Positions 1 through 8,606 of a stretch of 64,000 bases of DNA are shown piece after piece. This stretch comes from Turicibacter sp. (GTDB lineage Bacteria > Bacillota_I > Bacilli_A > MOL361 > Turicibacteraceae), in NCBI GenBank assembly GCA_009780245.1, contig WRAJ01000004.1, positions 51,969 to 115,968 of the forward strand, given 5' to 3'. The notes beneath the pieces were generated by a model. It saw nothing but the letters and a program-made list of their open reading frames with translations. It did not search any database and was not told the DNA's origin. The position numbers and the translations under genes are program-made. Every line of letters starts with the position of its first letter. Positions within the stretch are counted from its first letter, which is position 1.

Positions 1-938
1 CGCCACGCGATCCAAAAGTAGAGGATAATAACAACCAATACCGCGACAAACCCTAGTTCTTCCGCTAGAATCGTCACGATTAAATCGGTGTGAGGCTCAA
101 TCGCAAAGCCAAGCGCTTGCGTGCTATGCCCTAGACCAACGCCGAACCTGCCACCAAGTGCAATAGAAACAAAGCCCATGGCCGTCTGTAGCCCGTTGTC
201 ATGTTCAAATGGCGTTAACCAAGCTGCAATACGCGTGATTTGATAGGGACGGATAAGGCCATACAAACCAAAAACAGCGAGAACCACCACAAAGCCACCG
301 GCAATCAAGAAGAGAAAGACAAGCTGTTTAACCGCCAAGCCGCTACTTAAGAAAACGATGACTCCCATGCCAAAAATAACCAGTGCACTTCCTAAGTCAG
401 GCTGCATAATCACCGTTAACGCACAAAAAATAATAAAGGCAAGCGGAATTAAGTAGGGCCCACTTAGTTTGTTTGAATAATACCGCTTGTTGTCAATGAG
501 CTGCTGAATCAGCCAGGCTAGTGAAAGCACAAAACCAATTCTCGCCAGATCAACGGCCTGAAAAACAAAATTCCCGATCGCCAACCAACGTCTTACATCA
601 GGCGATGCATAAGCACCACGCCCAAAAAAGGGCGTGATGATAAAAATCACTGCCGTTGCAACAATAATTAAATAACCTAATTTTCCCCGATACCATTGGT
701 TCGGAATAAACGCAACGATCATCATCGCAATCACGCCCAGCACAACACCGGTCACAGAATGCGTCATATAGCTCAAACGATCGCCAGCGTGGTTATTGAA
801 AATAGACGTTCCCGTAATGCTAAAAACCATCAAAACACCGAACGCAGATAAAATCAAAGACGCAACAAAAACGCTACCATCAATGTACTCTGACCTAGCT
901 TTTTGAGTTTTAAATTTATTATTCGCATCCACACGCAT
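1..938 (-). CDS. FtsW/RodA/SpoVE-family peptidoglycan polymerase (partial)
   Basis: SEDS-family integral membrane protein, expected to act as a peptidoglycan glycosyltransferase with a class B PBP in division or elongation. The gene runs off the left edge, so about 312 N-terminal residues of an expected ~390 are present. Multiple hydrophobic segments are visible. The family signature near the visible end reads GGRFGVGLGHS, then IEPHTDLIVTILAEELGF, matching the GxGLGxS and PExHTDFI...AEE blocks of FtsW and RodA. The start is the ATG preceded by GGGATAGG; an upstream ATG hits a stop at once. Whether it is FtsW or RodA cannot be decided from this portion. It lies 65 bp downstream of, and co-directional with, the histidine kinase gene. 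Confidence 0.9.
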   Translation of the reverse strand, partial: MRVDANNKFKTQKARSEYIDGSVFVASLILSAFGVLMVFSITGTSIFNNHAGDRLSYMTHSVTGVVLGVIAMMIVAFIPNQWYRGKLGYLIIVATAVIFIITPFFGRGAYASPDVRRWLAIGNFVFQAVDLARIGFVLSLAWLIQQLIDNKRYYSNKLSGPYLIPLAFIIFCALTVIMQPDLGSALVIFGMGVIVFLSSGLAVKQLVFLFLIAGGFVVVLAVFGLYGLIRPYQITRIAAWLTPFEHDNGLQTAMGFVSIALGGRFGVGLGHSTQALGFAIEPHTDLIVTILAEELGFVAVLVVIILYFWIAW

Positions 939-1003
939 CACCTATCCCATTTAAACGACATACTCTCTACAAAATCATCAGCTTTTCAATCCGCAACGTT
1001 TCT

Positions 1004-2410
1004 TCATTCATCATCAAAGAGATTTAGAACAATTTCCAGTAGTTGCATAAACTTCCCATCAAACACACGCGTGCTAATATAAACCTCTTCGTGCTTCGAC
1101 ACCAATTCTTCAACGATTGCCAACCCTCTTCCACGCCCCTCGCCCTTCGTTGAAACGCCTTTTCTATTAATCGCATCTAGACTAGCGTCAGCCATTTGGC
1201 GACAGCTGTTTGTCACTCGTATCTCTAGCGTTTCCATACCGTTTTGATCTTTTTCTAAAATAAAGCTAGTGTGAACCCACTTATCTTCGGTTAAAACGGC
1301 TTCTTCAATCGCGTTATTAAGCCAAATGCCAAGAATGTCTATTAAATCCAACACTGGTATTCTAACCTCTTGAATTTCTTCAGATACTTCTGTTGTAAAT
1401 CTAATGCCTTCCTTAATCGCAGCATCCGCTTTTGAAAGGAGGAAGAAACGAAGCGGCATAAGCTGCGAACTTTTGAATTGGCTAATCACGGGAAATTCGA
1501 CCTCACGTTTTGACACGTCTTTAACTTTTGTTCCGTACTGCTCTAGCATTTCATAAATGACACTCTTATTACCAGACTCAATGGCACCACAAAGTGCCGC
1601 TAACAATTCATTTTGCCCGTGATTAAACACTCGCAACTGTTCGTGGATGTCACCAACGTGTATCAGTTTCCTATCTAAATCTTCAATGAGAGATTCTTGT
1701 TGAAGCACTTCGTTTTGCTTTTCAACGTATCGCGTATTGATGTTTGATAAAGCGAGATTACGATTGAACAAATCTCTTTCCTTCTTCATAATCATGTGAT
1801 ACAAATGAATAAATCCGGTGACAATCGACGTTAACAAGGTAACATAGAAAAATTGCATGAAAACAAGGCTTAAAGAATTTTCCAAATTGAAAATAATGGG
1901 AACAAGGATGACCAAATAATAACAAGTTAAGAGTAGGCTCATACCTAATGTCAAAAATTCGCGATACTCAACGTCAATTTTTCCTAGCAACGTTTTAATT
2001 TCTGATTTTTCAAATAGTTTGCGGCGAGCTAATAAGCTTAAAATAAAAAAGAGGCTCATGCTAAAAAGCAGCAACAGTAACGATTCTGAAATATCCACTG
2101 ACATCCCGATTAAACTAACCCCTACTTCGATGGCGATGATGAGCATAAACACAACGGATAAATAAAAAAAGTTCTCCCGCGCTTCAGATACCCAACCAGT
2201 TCGACGAACATTCGAAATTAAAAAGGTAAAAACAAACAATACCGGGATGAACCAATGAGATAATAACAAAGCGCTATAAAGAGTAAAGATAAACGTTGCA
2301 AGCGTATAAAAAAGCAACGACTGCCATTGATGCTTTTTATTGAATAACAACGCTATTCCCAGCCAAATGAAAATTGATTTTTCCAATGCGATTATCAATG
2401 ACTGTGCCAT
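1004..2410 (-). CDS. AgrC/GHKL-type sensor histidine kinase
   Basis: Membrane sensor kinase of the AgrC-like GHKL class, 468 residues. The N-terminal ~225 residues form about six hydrophobic segments, followed by a linker helix and the dimerisation/phosphoacceptor helix with LRVFNHGQNELLAAL near residue 265. This aligns with the AgrC LRxFxHDxxN box, but Asp after His is replaced by Gly. The ATPase domain has an N-box LGIWLNNAIEEAV and a G-box KGEGRGRGLAIVEELV. The ATG is 9 nt after a perfect AGGAGG; the upstream in-frame GTG abuts that site and is unlikely. No response regulator or autoinducer peptide gene is adjacent, so the partner and signal are unknown. It follows the flavodoxin-like gene by 21 bp and is probably co-transcribed with it. 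Confidence 0.87.
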   Translation of the reverse strand: MAQSLIIALEKSIFIWLGIALLFNKKHQWQSLLFYTLATFIFTLYSALLLSHWFIPVLFVFTFLISNVRRTGWVSEARENFFYLSVVFMLIIAIEVGVSLIGMSVDISESLLLLLFSMSLFFILSLLARRKLFEKSEIKTLLGKIDVEYREFLTLGMSLLLTCYYLVILVPIIFNLENSLSLVFMQFFYVTLLTSIVTGFIHLYHMIMKKERDLFNRNLALSNINTRYVEKQNEVLQQESLIEDLDRKLIHVGDIHEQLRVFNHGQNELLAALCGAIESGNKSVIYEMLEQYGTKVKDVSKREVEFPVISQFKSSQLMPLRFFLLSKADAAIKEGIRFTTEVSEEIQEVRIPVLDLIDILGIWLNNAIEEAVLTEDKWVHTSFILEKDQNGMETLEIRVTNSCRQMADASLDAINRKGVSTKGEGRGRGLAIVEELVSKHEEVYISTRVFDGKFMQLLEIVLNLFDDE

Positions 2411-2431
2411 TTGAAACACCCTCCTCTAAAA

Positions 2432-2983
2432 TTAAGCATTTACTGATAAGTGGTAACTTTTAATTTTTTCAACTGTGCGCTCACATTTCATCTGAAACGA
2501 CGTATCAGCACCTAAAAAGGACTGTTGAATGGTGTGTATGTAGGAGAAGCCCCACTTATTTAAGGCCTCTTTCATTTCGCGCGTATTTTTACCCAACACA
2601 AAACTCTTATCAGCTGTTAATACAACCGCTTGTCTACTGATCATATTAGCTTCAGGCGCATCAGCCATATAGCTCGCGTAATAATGATCAAGTAAAGCGT
2701 TAAGATGCTCTGGAACGTTTAGCGCATCGGCTGGTAAAATAAAGACAAACAAATTTGTTTTCAAAAACTTTTCCCAAAGAGGTACCGTGTATTGTGAAAA
2801 AGGACATTCCGAAAGACCCGTTTCGCACGTACAGTTGTAACACCTGATGCAAGAGCCTGGAAAGTCGCGCGGTAAAAAAACCTCAGAAGTGAGATTTCCC
2901 TCTCCCATTGCATTGAGAAAAGTGTCTTTCATCTTCTGTGTGTTTCCCTTTTCTTCAGTAGCGTTAACAAGTGTGATGTTCAT
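2432..2983 (-). CDS. Flavodoxin-like / NADPH-dependent FMN reductase family protein
   Basis: Cytoplasmic 183-residue flavodoxin-fold protein. The N-terminal beta strand and phosphate-binding loop (ITLVNATEEKGNTQKMKD) and a central FVFILPADALNVPEHLNALLD block resemble iron-sulfur flavoprotein and NAD(P)H oxidoreductase families. Residues ~45-61 contain four cysteines (CIRCYNCTC...C), as in iron-sulfur flavoproteins that may carry a cluster or redox disulfides. The substrate cannot be inferred. It heads an apparent operon with the histidine kinase and the SEDS gene. A promoter lies about 80 bp upstream. Confidence 0.7.
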   Translation of the reverse strand: MNITLVNATEEKGNTQKMKDTFLNAMGEGNLTSEVFLPRDFPGSCIRCYNCTCETGLSECPFSQYTVPLWEKFLKTNLFVFILPADALNVPEHLNALLDHYYASYMADAPEANMISRQAVVLTADKSFVLGKNTREMKEALNKWGFSYIHTIQQSFLGADTSFQMKCERTVEKIKSYHLSVNA

Positions 2984-3062
2984 TAATATCTATCCTTCAA
3001 TTATAGAAATCTTTTCTTATTAAAATTGATTACTAAATAATCAAGTTAATAACTAGATAAAT

Positions 3063-3091
3063 ATTATATCTCATTTCCAGTGCGAACACAA
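3063..3091 (-). promoter_or_regulatory. Sigma-A-like promoter for the flavodoxin-kinase operon
   Basis: On the minus strand TTGTGT (3091-3086), a 17-nt spacer and TATAAT (3068-3063) lie upstream of the flavodoxin-like gene. The -35 is imperfect and the -10 is consensus. The rest of the 2984-3155 gap is AT-rich and shows no gene. Confidence 0.55.
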
Positions 3092-3155
3092 CACTTGGCA
3101 TGACAAAATTCACAATAAATCACATAAAAACCCCAGTTTTAAAAGGTACCCTGTC

Positions 3156-3935
3156 TCATAGTATCATCATCGTTACGTTATAAATATTCAATAAAATGGT
3201 TCCTGATACGACTAGTTTGAAAACTTTCATCACCGATGCTTCTGGTAGTAGGACGTTTAATCGACCACCAATGACACCACCGATAATCGCTGCTGGAATA
3301 ACGAAAAACAAGGTACTTAAATCAAACGTTGAAAACCCGTGTTCGACTCCCATCGAGCTTAGACGGGCTGCCTGTGCAAAGAAAATCGTTGTGATGGAAT
3401 AAACCGTCGCTTCTTTCAGAGTGATGCCAAATAACACAACAAATACAATCACGTTGATCGGGCCACCACCAATCGCAAGCACGGTTGCAAAAGTTCCAAG
3501 AGCCAAACCAGTTAATACGTACCAAAGTGTCCCTTTAAAATCATATTTCTTAACGTTTTCACGCGTGAACGCCAAAACGAAAATAAGTGAGGCAATGGAT
3601 AAGACACCTTGAATAATTTGAAGCACATCGCCGCCAACGTTAGCTAAGATGACATCCATAATAAATTGACCGATAACGCCACCGGTGAATGAACCAGCTG
3701 CTAAAGCGAAAACTTTAGAAAAATTAATTTTTGTTCCCATCACAATCTGCTTGATCGTTGATGAAACAGCCATGGTCAAAACCGCAACACCCATGTAAAA
3801 TGCGATGGACAATGGATCGTGATAGCCAATTAAATCGAAAACGGGCCTTAAGATAACCCCACCACTAATACCAGCAATTGCACCGGTTGAAATAACAACT
3901 AAAATCACGAAAAAATATATAATACCTATTAACAT
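3156..3935 (-). CDS. TauE/SafE family membrane exporter
   Basis: Integral membrane protein of 259 residues with about eight hydrophobic helices. The family is implicated in sulfite, sulfoacetate or other anion export. Conserved glycine-rich blocks are visible near the N-terminus (GAIAGISGGVILRPVFDL) and mid-protein (GTFATVLAIGGGPINVIVF), together with a C-terminal IPAAIIGGVIGGRL block. These two GGxxxxP-type half-repeats are characteristic of TauE/SafE. The ATG is supported by AAGGAAG at 7 nt; the 40-codon upstream extension lacks support and would cover the promoter. It appears monocistronic. The substrate is unknown. Confidence 0.88.
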   Translation of the reverse strand: MLIGIIYFFVILVVISTGAIAGISGGVILRPVFDLIGYHDPLSIAFYMGVAVLTMAVSSTIKQIVMGTKINFSKVFALAAGSFTGGVIGQFIMDVILANVGGDVLQIIQGVLSIASLIFVLAFTRENVKKYDFKGTLWYVLTGLALGTFATVLAIGGGPINVIVFVVLFGITLKEATVYSITTIFFAQAARLSSMGVEHGFSTFDLSTLFFVIPAAIIGGVIGGRLNVLLPEASVMKVFKLVVSGTILLNIYNVTMMIL

Positions 3936-3986
3936 TCTGCCACTTCCTTTGATTCTCGGCTCACTGACCGAATTTGATCGTACAAC

Positions 3987-3995
3987 AGTATACCA
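3987..3995 (-). promoter_or_regulatory. Extended -10 promoter of the TauE/SafE gene
   Basis: Minus strand reads TGG-TATACT (3995-3987), an extended -10 element about 50 nt upstream of the start codon; no good -35 is seen. Confidence 0.45.
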
Positions 3996-4063
3996 CAGTT
4001 TGCACCGGTTTAGCACTATGAAAACGCCAGCCTTTTTTACAAAAATAATCCTCACTCACAAAT

Positions 4064-4105
4064 AAAAGCATTGAAAACCCATCCAAAATTGGGTTCCAAT
4101 GCTTT
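4064..4105 (-). terminator. Rho-independent terminator of the ABC-permease operon
   Basis: AAAGCATTG-based arms with AACCC/GGGTT form a ~15-bp stem with a ~10-nt loop. T-rich flanks occur on both sides, so it could act bidirectionally. On the minus strand it closes the 7391-4123 operon. Confidence 0.65.
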
Positions 4106-4122
4106 ATTTTCTTTTTTAATGT

Positions 4123-4264
4123 CTATTGTTCATCACTTTCGATTGCAATAATTTCTTCTAATCTAAGCAGGTTAGGTAGATAATAGGATAATTGTTGATA
4201 AAATTACAATGATTAATGGTAAAAGTTTTGAGCGTTGTAATCCCGTTTGAACAATCGTTTTCAT
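4123..4264 (-). pseudogene. Decayed or frameshifted small ORF downstream of the permease
   Basis: Six bases after the permease stop an ATG opens a 30-residue peptide (4264-4172) with a hydrophobic stretch (LLPLIIVILSTIILL). It ends at TAA, but a shifted frame continues without a gap as LPNLLRLEEIIAIESDEQ to a TAG at 4123, just before the terminator. This looks like a gene cut down by deletion and frameshift, or two tiny ORFs. No family could be recognised. In related operons the partner here would be an ABC ATPase or an adaptor, but nothing in the sequence shows either. Confidence 0.35.
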
Positions 4265-4269
4265 TTATT

Positions 4270-5835
4270 CTAACCGATATTGCTTTTAAGTAGAATATTT
4301 TTCGGATTCATTTTTAGCAGATAAAGCATTGGCATTGTTGTTGCAATCATGATCGTACCGACAACCATCAAATAAAAGGTTAATACAACCTCAAACGTAA
4401 GGTGGACACGGTAAGCTTCTATCATCTCTTCTTCCGTCATCTCAATGCGAAATCCCATTGCTTCAAGTGAGTCACTCCCGTAAAATCCTTCATGCTCTTG
4501 CATCATCTGATTTGAAAGTTCTCTTGCCATCATTTCTGAGGAGATTTGATCAGCCAGAAAATAACCAACACCAAGAGCCAAGGTTACAGCAACCATTGAA
4601 ATCAACAAAATTTCTAATGTATTTTGAACATATAATTTCACTTTCCGCTCGCCTAGTGCAAGATAAACACCAATTTCTTGTTTTCGCTCTTGAAGAAGCA
4701 TTAAAATCAGGAGTGTCAGCGTTACACTCGTTGCAATTATTGACCCGATGAGTAACCCATTTGCCATATCACGCACGGTTTCCATGGCAGTAGCCATTGG
4801 GGCATAAGCATTAGAAAGATCGCTCACCATCCAAAAATCTGGCAATAAATTCAATGCTGCACGATGAAAGCCCAATAAATATAAGGGATCATGCAACAAA
4901 AAAACAATGTTTTCATATTGAATCACCTCTTCCAAGTCGTCAATCATTAAGAAGTCCTCAATGATCTCATCACCTTCTGAAAAGGTCTCAAGATATAGAT
5001 CGATAGTTGATTCAATCACCCGATTAGGTACGTAAAATCGATTTGAAATTTCAAAATGTTCTCTAATCATCCACGGTTCAAGTTCTCGATCGTAGGTGAT
5101 TTCATGTATAAACACACCGATTATTTCCAATTCAAACGACGTCGAGTTTAAAAGATTTTCAGAAGAAAATTCCTCTTGTGCAACAGATACACCGCCTTCA
5201 ACGTGATAAATGCGATAATCTAATTCAATGATATCGCCTATTATGAAATCATTTGACTCCATGAAATCATGGGATACTAACACAACCGAACTTCCATTTT
5301 CAACCTCTTCAAGTGTAAAAGTTCGACCGTCGATTAACTGGATTAATCCAGCTTCAACATCCATGACATAGGGATGATGAATCCCTTTTAGCATGAAGCG
5401 CTCAGAATTTAGTCCTTGAGCTCTTAGGCTGTCATGATCCCTAATGCTTTCCATTGGAACATTAATTGCAACAAACATTTCTGAATCAAAAACACGAACA
5501 AGATCATCGCCAAAAAAACTGAATCCCCATGTTGAGTAATCAAAGCTATTGACATAAGGGAGTGATCCGATTTCTCTAATTAAATGACCACTTACACTTT
5601 CGAATCGTAGTTCTAATCCTTCATTGAAAGCTTGAGAAATAGCTTCTTGATCTTGCCTAATCGTTGCCATAGCAGGCAATTGACGGCGCAAATTTTCATC
5701 GGCATTTATAATCGCCCTTCTAATAGAAATCGCTCCTGCCATCAGAGTCGCTAGTAAAAAGACCAAACTAAAAGCCAGCATTGTTTTTACCCATTGTCTT
5801 TTTATGCTAATTAAAATACGATTAAATAATTTCAA
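4270..5835 (-). CDS. FtsX/MacB-type ABC transporter permease
   Basis: 521-residue permease with MacB/FtsX topology: one N-terminal membrane helix (MLAFSLVFLLATLMAG), a ~330-residue extracellular acidic domain, then three C-terminal helices. The segment after the second helix reads ERKQEIGVYLALGERK, the classic FtsX-family cytoplasmic loop. The best start is TTG, 8 nt after AGGAG; upstream codons have no ribosome site. Third gene of the operon, after a secreted small protein and an anchored protein. No ATP-binding subunit is found in the window, which is odd because these permeases need one. It could export or release the neighbouring small protein or act in resistance; this is inference. Confidence 0.85.
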   Translation of the reverse strand: MKLFNRILISIKRQWVKTMLAFSLVFLLATLMAGAISIRRAIINADENLRRQLPAMATIRQDQEAISQAFNEGLELRFESVSGHLIREIGSLPYVNSFDYSTWGFSFFGDDLVRVFDSEMFVAINVPMESIRDHDSLRAQGLNSERFMLKGIHHPYVMDVEAGLIQLIDGRTFTLEEVENGSSVVLVSHDFMESNDFIIGDIIELDYRIYHVEGGVSVAQEEFSSENLLNSTSFELEIIGVFIHEITYDRELEPWMIREHFEISNRFYVPNRVIESTIDLYLETFSEGDEIIEDFLMIDDLEEVIQYENIVFLLHDPLYLLGFHRAALNLLPDFWMVSDLSNAYAPMATAMETVRDMANGLLIGSIIATSVTLTLLILMLLQERKQEIGVYLALGERKVKLYVQNTLEILLISMVAVTLALGVGYFLADQISSEMMARELSNQMMQEHEGFYGSDSLEAMGFRIEMTEEEMIEAYRVHLTFEVVLTFYLMVVGTIMIATTMPMLYLLKMNPKNILLKSNIG

Positions 5836-5882
5836 AAAAAACACTCCTCTTAAAAAAGAACAGACAGCGTTCAAGTCGCTCT

Positions 5883-6950
5883 CTATTCTACTACTTCTAT
5901 AGTAAACCTCAGCCCTGTTTCAATGGGTACAAAGTTTCCCTGAGAGTTAGGACTTGTTGGGTTCACAATTAATAAACTACCAATCTCATAAAACCCTGGT
6001 TCTTCTGGTGCGATAAAAACAAAACGACTGTAATTCCCGATATTTTCATTGTCCTCAGCATAAAAATGCAAATAAGGTTGCCCGTTTATCGGTACTTGTT
6101 GCCAATCTACCATTAAAAGAATTAGGAAACTATGAACGTCTTCATCAACAAATCCGTAAGGGTTGGTTTGAAACGAAAACGCAACTTCTTCTCCTGGGGA
6201 TACCTGAAAGCGATGTGGTGGAATCACTTCGCTAGTAAAACCATCAGTACTTAGATCCGTAACACCGATAATCAAGGCATGCATGTTCATCTCTGGACCT
6301 GATTCTAGCGGGTGCACAGGCTGAATAGGTAACGAAAGGGGTTCCTCTCCTCCGTAGCTGATTTCAAAATTCAAAACAAATCCGTAACTCATATCGTAGA
6401 AAGGATCAAATCGCACGTATTCTTCGACACCCCTGAATAGAGCGAAGGTCAATTTGTTTAACATCTCGTCAGCTTCAAGCTCCGGTGAAAGATAAATAGG
6501 CAAGTGCATCTCATGATCACTTTCAATCATAAACAAAAACTCTGTCACATATTCTTCGGTAGCAGCAATCCGAAAAGGCACTGCTTCATAATTATAGAAA
6601 AGCTTCATTAAAAAGGGGTACGGTTCCGCTCTGCCATTCATTACCCGAAATGTAATAAGATCTTGAGGGCTTTCAAGGTTTAAACGACCATCCAAAATAA
6701 CGCCATCTTGAATACCGAATACAATCTCTTCGATGTGATGATTTAGCTGTTCCTCATTCATGGGCTGTTTAAGGATATCAGAGTTTTCGATCACAGCTTC
6801 ACTTTCTTCAAGAGCCATCACACGAAGATCATTAGCTACTACATCCTCTATTACTACTACTTCGTCATCTTGAGATAAAAAAACAATTAAAATGGGAATA
6901 GTAACAGCAATCACAAAAATTGCTGTCACCATCAATGTTTTTTTCTTCAT
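5883..6950 (-). CDS. Hypothetical membrane-anchored extracellular protein
   Basis: 355-residue protein with an N-terminal basic stretch and one hydrophobic helix (residues ~5-26) that anchors it or acts as an uncleaved signal. The rest is a highly acidic extracellular region without recognised domains. The C-terminal third has beta-rich segments (VSPGEEVAFSFQTNP; FIAPEEPGFYEIGSLLIV) that could be an Ig-like or cupredoxin-like sandwich; this is speculative. It starts 3 nt after the stop of the small secreted protein, has only a weak ribosome site and is probably translationally coupled. No cysteines or lipobox are evident. Confidence 0.65.
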   Translation of the reverse strand: MKKKTLMVTAIFVIAVTIPILIVFLSQDDEVVVIEDVVANDLRVMALEESEAVIENSDILKQPMNEEQLNHHIEEIVFGIQDGVILDGRLNLESPQDLITFRVMNGRAEPYPFLMKLFYNYEAVPFRIAATEEYVTEFLFMIESDHEMHLPIYLSPELEADEMLNKLTFALFRGVEEYVRFDPFYDMSYGFVLNFEISYGGEEPLSLPIQPVHPLESGPEMNMHALIIGVTDLSTDGFTSEVIPPHRFQVSPGEEVAFSFQTNPYGFVDEDVHSFLILLMVDWQQVPINGQPYLHFYAEDNENIGNYSRFVFIAPEEPGFYEIGSLLIVNPTSPNSQGNFVPIETGLRFTIEVVE

Positions 6951-6953
6951 GGC

Positions 6954-7391
6954 TTAGTTCCACGTACGCTCGTATGATAAATCTCCAGCCCATGAACCGC
7001 TAGCGCTGAGGCGTCGTTGTCCCTCAAGTCTCACTCGCCCTCTTCTTGCTGTTCCAGTATGAGTTTCAACATGAGCAGCTTCCCACAAGTTTAGCGCTCC
7101 TGATGCAAGCGTTCTTGAACGCCAAGTACTGTTGTTATTGCCAAGAACGCCACCGTTTGCATTTCTACTTTGGACTAATACCCGTACCCGAACACCGTTA
7201 ACAACTGTGGTATTTGTCTCTACAAATCCATTACCAAATATGTTCCCGATAATTGGCCTGCTTGCTACGCCATTCAAGTTAATAGATGTGTTACTACGAA
7301 GCGGCAATGCGTGTGCGATTGTTGTCCCAACACCTAAACCTAGCAATATTACACTCAAACAAATGACAATATTTTTAATTTTTCTTCTCAT
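6954..7391 (-). CDS. Small secreted protein, possible bacteriocin-like
   Basis: 145-residue protein with a clear signal peptide (MRRKIKN then a hydrophobic core, probable cleavage after AHA near residue 28). The mature part is basic, rich in Asn, Thr, Arg and Trp, cysteine-free, and ends LSYERTWN. GGAGG lies 6 nt before the ATG. It is first in an operon with an anchored protein and an FtsX-type permease, behind a consensus promoter. This gene order recalls lactococcin-972-type loci (small secreted protein plus FtsX-like exporter or immunity), but I do not see that family's signature clearly, so function is open. Confidence 0.65.
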   Translation of the reverse strand: MRRKIKNIVICLSVILLGLGVGTTIAHALPLRSNTSINLNGVASRPIIGNIFGNGFVETNTTVVNGVRVRVLVQSRNANGGVLGNNNSTWRSRTLASGALNLWEAAHVETHTGTARRGRVRLEGQRRLSASGSWAGDLSYERTWN

Positions 7392-7482
7392 AGTAAACCT
7401 CCAAATTTTTATTTATTCATTTTCCTGTCATTGATTCGTACGCAACCAATGACCAAGAAGTGAAATTTATGTCGACAATTGA

Positions 7483-7511
7483 ATTATAGCCTTTGTTGAG
7501 ATCTTTGTCAA
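7483..7511 (-). promoter_or_regulatory. Consensus sigma-A promoter of the secreted-protein operon
   Basis: TTGACA (7511-7506), exactly 17 nt, TATAAT (7488-7483) on the minus strand, with an A/T tract upstream (7526-7538) that could act as an UP element. It leaves a leader of about 85 nt. This is among the strongest promoters in the window. Confidence 0.85.
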
Positions 7512-7566
7512 CTTTTTAAGCCAAAAAAAAAAAAACTTTTATATTTTACACTAATAGAAGCAATTA

Positions 7567-7586
7567 AAGCCAGCTTGCGCTGGCTT
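7567..7586 (-). terminator. Hairpin downstream of the 8553-7741 gene
   Basis: AAGCCAGC / GCTGGCTT, a perfect 8-bp stem with a 4-nt loop. On the minus strand it is followed by TTTAATT, a weak U tract, and likely terminates the upstream hypothetical gene. Confidence 0.5.
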
Positions 7587-7728
7587 CACTTCCTTATAAA
7601 ACCCCTAAACTGCAACTGATCACTATTCAGTTGGCTTCCATTAACATTCATTTTAACTTTAACTTTATTTGTGTCAATGCACTTGCGAAAGCCACGATAC
7701 TTATAATGATCTTATTAACTATTTTCAT
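7586..7728 (-). other. Two overlapping mini-ORFs in an intergenic region
   Basis: An ATG at 7728 opens 26 codons (MKIVNKIIISIVAFASALTQ..., signal-like) ending in TGA at 7648. An ATG overlapping that stop (ATGA) opens a further 21 codons to 7586. A single frameshift would join them into a 47-residue secreted-like peptide. No ribosome site is visible, so this may be a gene remnant or chance. Confidence 0.22.
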
Positions 7729-7740
7729 ATCAAAATGCTT

Positions 7741-8553
7741 TTAATAAGTAGTTGGCGGTACACATTCGCCCCAGATGTTTTCTACGCAGGTTTGAACGAT
7801 GTCGATTTGGAAAATGCGTAAACCTTCATCCTCCACTTCCATTAGCACTATTCGGGCTGCTGTTTGAAATTGATCAATTTCTAAGAGATGCGTTGGTGCA
7901 AACGTCCATTCAAGATAAACAACGATCGTCGTTTCAAATTGTGGCTCATCAAGACAGTTGCCCCAAAAATCATAAAACTCACATTCGGTGTTTTCCATTA
8001 ATCTTGGCTCGAGGTATACTTCAGTGACCGTCACCGAGTCAACCATCGGCATGAGATCAGATCCGTACGTTTCAAGGTGTCGTCCCAGATGTAAATAAAA
8101 CGTACTTGTTGCATCTAATGCAAAATCAGCTGCGATTTCATCTGGAAAGAATTGCACGCCTCCGACATCCGAACGTGATTCTTTATTGGATAGTGTGAAG
8201 AAGTCTGCGATAAAGTTCCTTGCCATTTCAGACGCGTAGTCTTGCAACGCTGCTTCTGTTCCTAATTCTTCAAATTGCTGGTGTGCTCGCATTAATTCCT
8301 CAAACAACTCAATCTGTAAGTCCGTTGCATTGATGCTTAATTCATAAGGACTTACATCTTCGTCGTAATCTTCTACTTCGTCAGGTTGTTGTTCTTCGAC
8401 AACTGGCTCGTCATTTTGATCGACTTGGTCAGAATCAGACCTGATGTCTCTCGTTTGAAAAATCAAAACACCCATCGTAGCTAAGAAAAGCAATCCGAAA
8501 AACACACTGAAAAGTAATAAAACTTTACCTTTTTTATTATTTAATTCGCTCAT
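7741..8553 (-). CDS. Hypothetical single-pass extracellular protein
   Basis: 270 residues: short basic N-terminus, one membrane helix (residues ~11-32), an acidic linker rich in Asp and Glu, then an extracellular domain of ~190 residues. Two Cys pairs separated by WG-containing loops (CEFYDFWGNC and CVENIWGEC) suggest two disulfides in a small repeated hairpin motif. AAAGG sits 10 nt before the ATG. The gene is downstream of, and co-directional with, an LCP ligase and may share its transcript, so a cell-envelope role is plausible. No family recognised. Confidence 0.65.
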   Translation of the reverse strand: MSELNNKKGKVLLLFSVFFGLLFLATMGVLIFQTRDIRSDSDQVDQNDEPVVEEQQPDEVEDYDEDVSPYELSINATDLQIELFEELMRAHQQFEELGTEAALQDYASEMARNFIADFFTLSNKESRSDVGGVQFFPDEIAADFALDATSTFYLHLGRHLETYGSDLMPMVDSVTVTEVYLEPRLMENTECEFYDFWGNCLDEPQFETTIVVYLEWTFAPTHLLEIDQFQTAARIVLMEVEDEGLRIFQIDIVQTCVENIWGECVPPTTY

Positions 8554-8606
8554 TTATAAAATACCTTTCCTTTTCGGTTTATTCATTTATCATCGTCATG
8601 ATACTG

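Noticed and set aside
3196..3612. Small frames on both strands within the TauE/SafE gene
   Set aside because: Shadows of a clear membrane-protein gene, without ribosome sites.
6954..7391. Definite lactococcin 972 bacteriocin
   Set aside because: Gene order is similar but I could not see the family's sequence signature; kept only as a possibility.
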